Origin: Trema orientale
Taxonomy: Eukaryota > Streptophyta > Magnoliopsida > Rosales > Cannabaceae
Assembly: GCA_002914845.1 (NCBI GenBank)
Contig: JXTC01000110.1
Coordinates: 517,986 to 581,985, forward strand
DNA: 64,000 nt
Direction: 5' to 3'
Shown here: positions 62,044 to 64,000 of the stretch, piece after piece
How positions within the stretch are numbered: the stretch's first letter is position 1
Layout of the letters: each line of letters begins with the position of its first letter
Position numbers and translations under genes: made by a program
The notes under the pieces: model-generated
The model's database searches: none
What the model was told of the DNA's origin: nothing
The model's input: only the letters and a program-made list of their open reading frames with translations

Positions 62044-62200
62044 CTTATCCCACCCCATCTTGGGTAGAATAGAATTCTACCATATTTTGTTGCAATGGAA
62101 AGGCTTTTCTTATTTAGATTTTCTAACCAAATAATGGAATTAGGTCATTTGAATTGTTTTCATTCCATTCCTTTCCATTACCCCCAACCAAACATGGTCT

Positions 62201-64000
62201 TATAGTAATTGTCATTGAACAGTTACCATTTGTTACTTACTAATTTAGACATGTGAGAAGGGGAGCAAGATCCTCTGTCTAGGATATCCGCCTTAGACTT
62301 CGGGTTAATAAACTTATTCTTGGATCAGTTTTTATATGATTTATTTTCAATTTTTTAAACGTTATTTTGGTATATTAATTACTCTAAATTAGTATTAGGG
62401 TATAAATTTATAACAAATTTCAAATATAAAGGCCAATGTTGATAATAATCAAAATACAAAATATAATTTGAACAAAGTATTAAAATACAAGGTATAAAAG
62501 TGAAATTATCCCTTTTTTAGGATATAAATCTAGAAAATGTCGAGTTCTTAATATGAGCTTTTACCATTTTAACTGAAGACGAAATAGCGTTTCTCTAAAT
62601 CACCAAAATCTCATATAATGGTACCACCCTTTAATACCAACTGATGTGGCAAATAAGTTGTCGCAATTTAACTGGATTTCCTCCTAGCTCTCCAAGTCAA
62701 CCAAATTGCCAACAATTTCCTCCTTTCCTAAGTGCAAATTTTCCTTCTCTATTCTTATTTTCTAATTTTTCTTTCCATGCTTTTTTTAATAGGTATTTAA
62801 GGGATAATCCCACAAATATCCCCTTTAATATGCTTAAATATAAAATTAGACCGTCTGTTTTCATCAAACCTAAAAGTATCTTTTTTTTCAATAAAACAGT
62901 ACACCAAAAAGAAAAAAGAAAAAAGAAAAAACCCCGTCATTCATTTTTGATCAAATTTTTGACTAAATTTTTATTAATGAAAATAATGCCCTTACGATAT
63001 TCATGTCAAAACAACTCCTAGAAAAAGAGCAAATCTTTTTTTTTTTTTTTTAAAAAAGAGAATATTTCCAAACAAACACAATATCATCAACATTTTTTAA
63101 AATCTTATCAAGAAAAAAAAAAAGAGAGAAAAAAATGTGATTTTTTTTTATAAATAATATGGAATGTTTATTGTTTATTATTTTTGAATCTTAAATAAGG
63201 GCATATTAGATATTTTAAATTGAAAGTTTAACAAAAAAAGTACATGAGGTATACTTTTTTCCTATTTTGAAAAATAGAAGAATATTTTAATTTGGGTTTT
63301 TTGATGACAAAAAGTTAAATATGGTATTTAGACATAATAGAGAAGAATTTTTGAGATTACCCATTTATTTAATCATTTGAAACAAGTCATGAGACTTAAT
63401 TAATGACTTCCACTTAAAGAAAATGAGTCGAACTCCTGATCTAATACTCAATCCTCACATCACTCTATTCACTGAGCTAGTCCCAGTAGACAAAACAAGT
63501 CGTGAGGTTGAGTACACTACGCGACAAGAAAAAAAATGAAAAAAGGTCTAAGCGAGACCCAAGGGGAAAAGAATTCATCTTGGATACTATTGGCCAAAAT
63601 TGAGTAAAACAGCTGCATCAATTATGTTAAAAGGTGTCGAATGTGCCTGTTGCATTCGAATTAAGATAAGATGGAAAGAATTCATTTTGGATACTAGTGA
63701 GCCTGTAAGGAGTATGGTCAAACAAATACGGGTGGTACTAAAAAATTGGAATTTTCCCTCTCTTATTGGCGGGTTTTGTAACTATAAGATCGATTATGGA
63801 ATATCCGATTTGTCAAGATCAATAAGGGCAAAAACAAGGCCCTTGCGACAAACATGCCTTGTATTTAGTCACATATATGCTACCAAATTAGGTCAAAAGT
63901 GTTTAAGAACTTCCTAAGAATACACGTAAATCTTGCGTCAATAAACGATCTTGATTTGTCAAACATGCCCGCGTATCTCAATGCTTGTTAGTTTTCTTTT
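62201..64000. other. AT-rich intergenic DNA, no gene recognised
   Basis: Several poly(A) and poly(T) runs. A related 28-base phrase AGAATTCATCTTGGATACTA occurs at about 63570 and as AGAATTCATTTTGGATACTA at about 63677. The plus-strand frame at 63600-63917 (105 codons, start MSKTAASIMLKGVECACCIR) resembles no family I know and could be random or part of a transposon. Confidence 0.3.

Larger units (their letters stand above)
59868..62200. mobile_element. Composite transposon-like element with a tandem AT array and inner insertion
   Basis: The left end GGGTCCGTCTGGTTACAATA with GTGGAATGGTAATAG and the right end, in reverse complement AGACCATGTTTGGTTGGGGG with TAATGGAAAGGAATGG, are the ends of a common plant MITE class that begins 'GGTCxGTTTGGTT...GGAATGGAAT'. 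The inside has the tandem array (about 60050-60680) and a foreign insert (about 60702-62043). There is no transposase. The target duplication was not resolved. Confidence 0.55.

Overview
This window is nuclear DNA from a flowering plant. Genes are widely spaced and intron-rich with GT-AG introns, intergenic DNA is AT-rich, and remnants of plant LINEs, Copia and Gypsy LTRs and small inverted-repeat transposons are abundant. The encoded proteins (chloroplast ADP-glucose pyrophosphorylase, CAX2/CAX5-type exchanger, FPA) point to a eudicot, possibly a rosid; I cannot name the species. There is one 12-base assembly gap (46616-46627) and one ambiguous base (25592). Left part (1-8.6 kb): a degenerate LINE on the minus strand, broken by two solo LTRs of one Copia-like family (156-2082 and 2667-4446), then a MITE and the promoter of the first gene. 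8.6-11.5 kb: a complete 9-exon gene for the small subunit of ADP-glucose pyrophosphorylase (plus strand, 520 aa), the regulated step of starch synthesis in plastids. 11.5-19 kb: repeats only, including an internally deleted LINE with a perfect 11-bp target-site duplication, a poly(A) retroposon, a fold-back element and a Gypsy LTR fragment. 19.2-24.6 kb: an F-box gene split into two halves by a 4.26-kb minus-strand LTR with TTGTA duplications, which itself carries a third copy of the Copia-like solo LTR. 25.5-28.1 kb: a minus-strand, four-exon gene for a PHD-finger plus C-terminal Myb/SANT protein (545 aa). 31.3-35.8 kb: a plus-strand 12-exon CAX-type vacuolar cation/proton exchanger (461 aa). 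36.6-40 kb: a cluster of at least six small inverted-repeat elements, some nested. 40.3-50.0 kb: the FPA-like flowering and RNA-processing regulator (two RRMs and a SPOC domain, 921 aa) with a 6.2-kb second intron. 50.6-59.3 kb: a convergent, minus-strand, 22-exon gene for a conserved plant-specific protein of 1,209 aa with no known function. 59.9-62.2 kb: a composite transposon-like block with an AT-rich tandem array and an inner insertion. The rest to 64 kb shows no recognisable gene. The five main genes are unrelated single-copy nuclear genes, not a pathway cluster. All exon boundaries were derived by reading splice sites and checking that phases join into one open frame; they are not supported by transcripts. 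No clearly new biological system was found. The most unusual observations are the internally deleted LINE, the transposon-split F-box gene, the trio of solo LTRs with recognisable duplications, and the start codon of FPA lying exactly at an exon-intron border.
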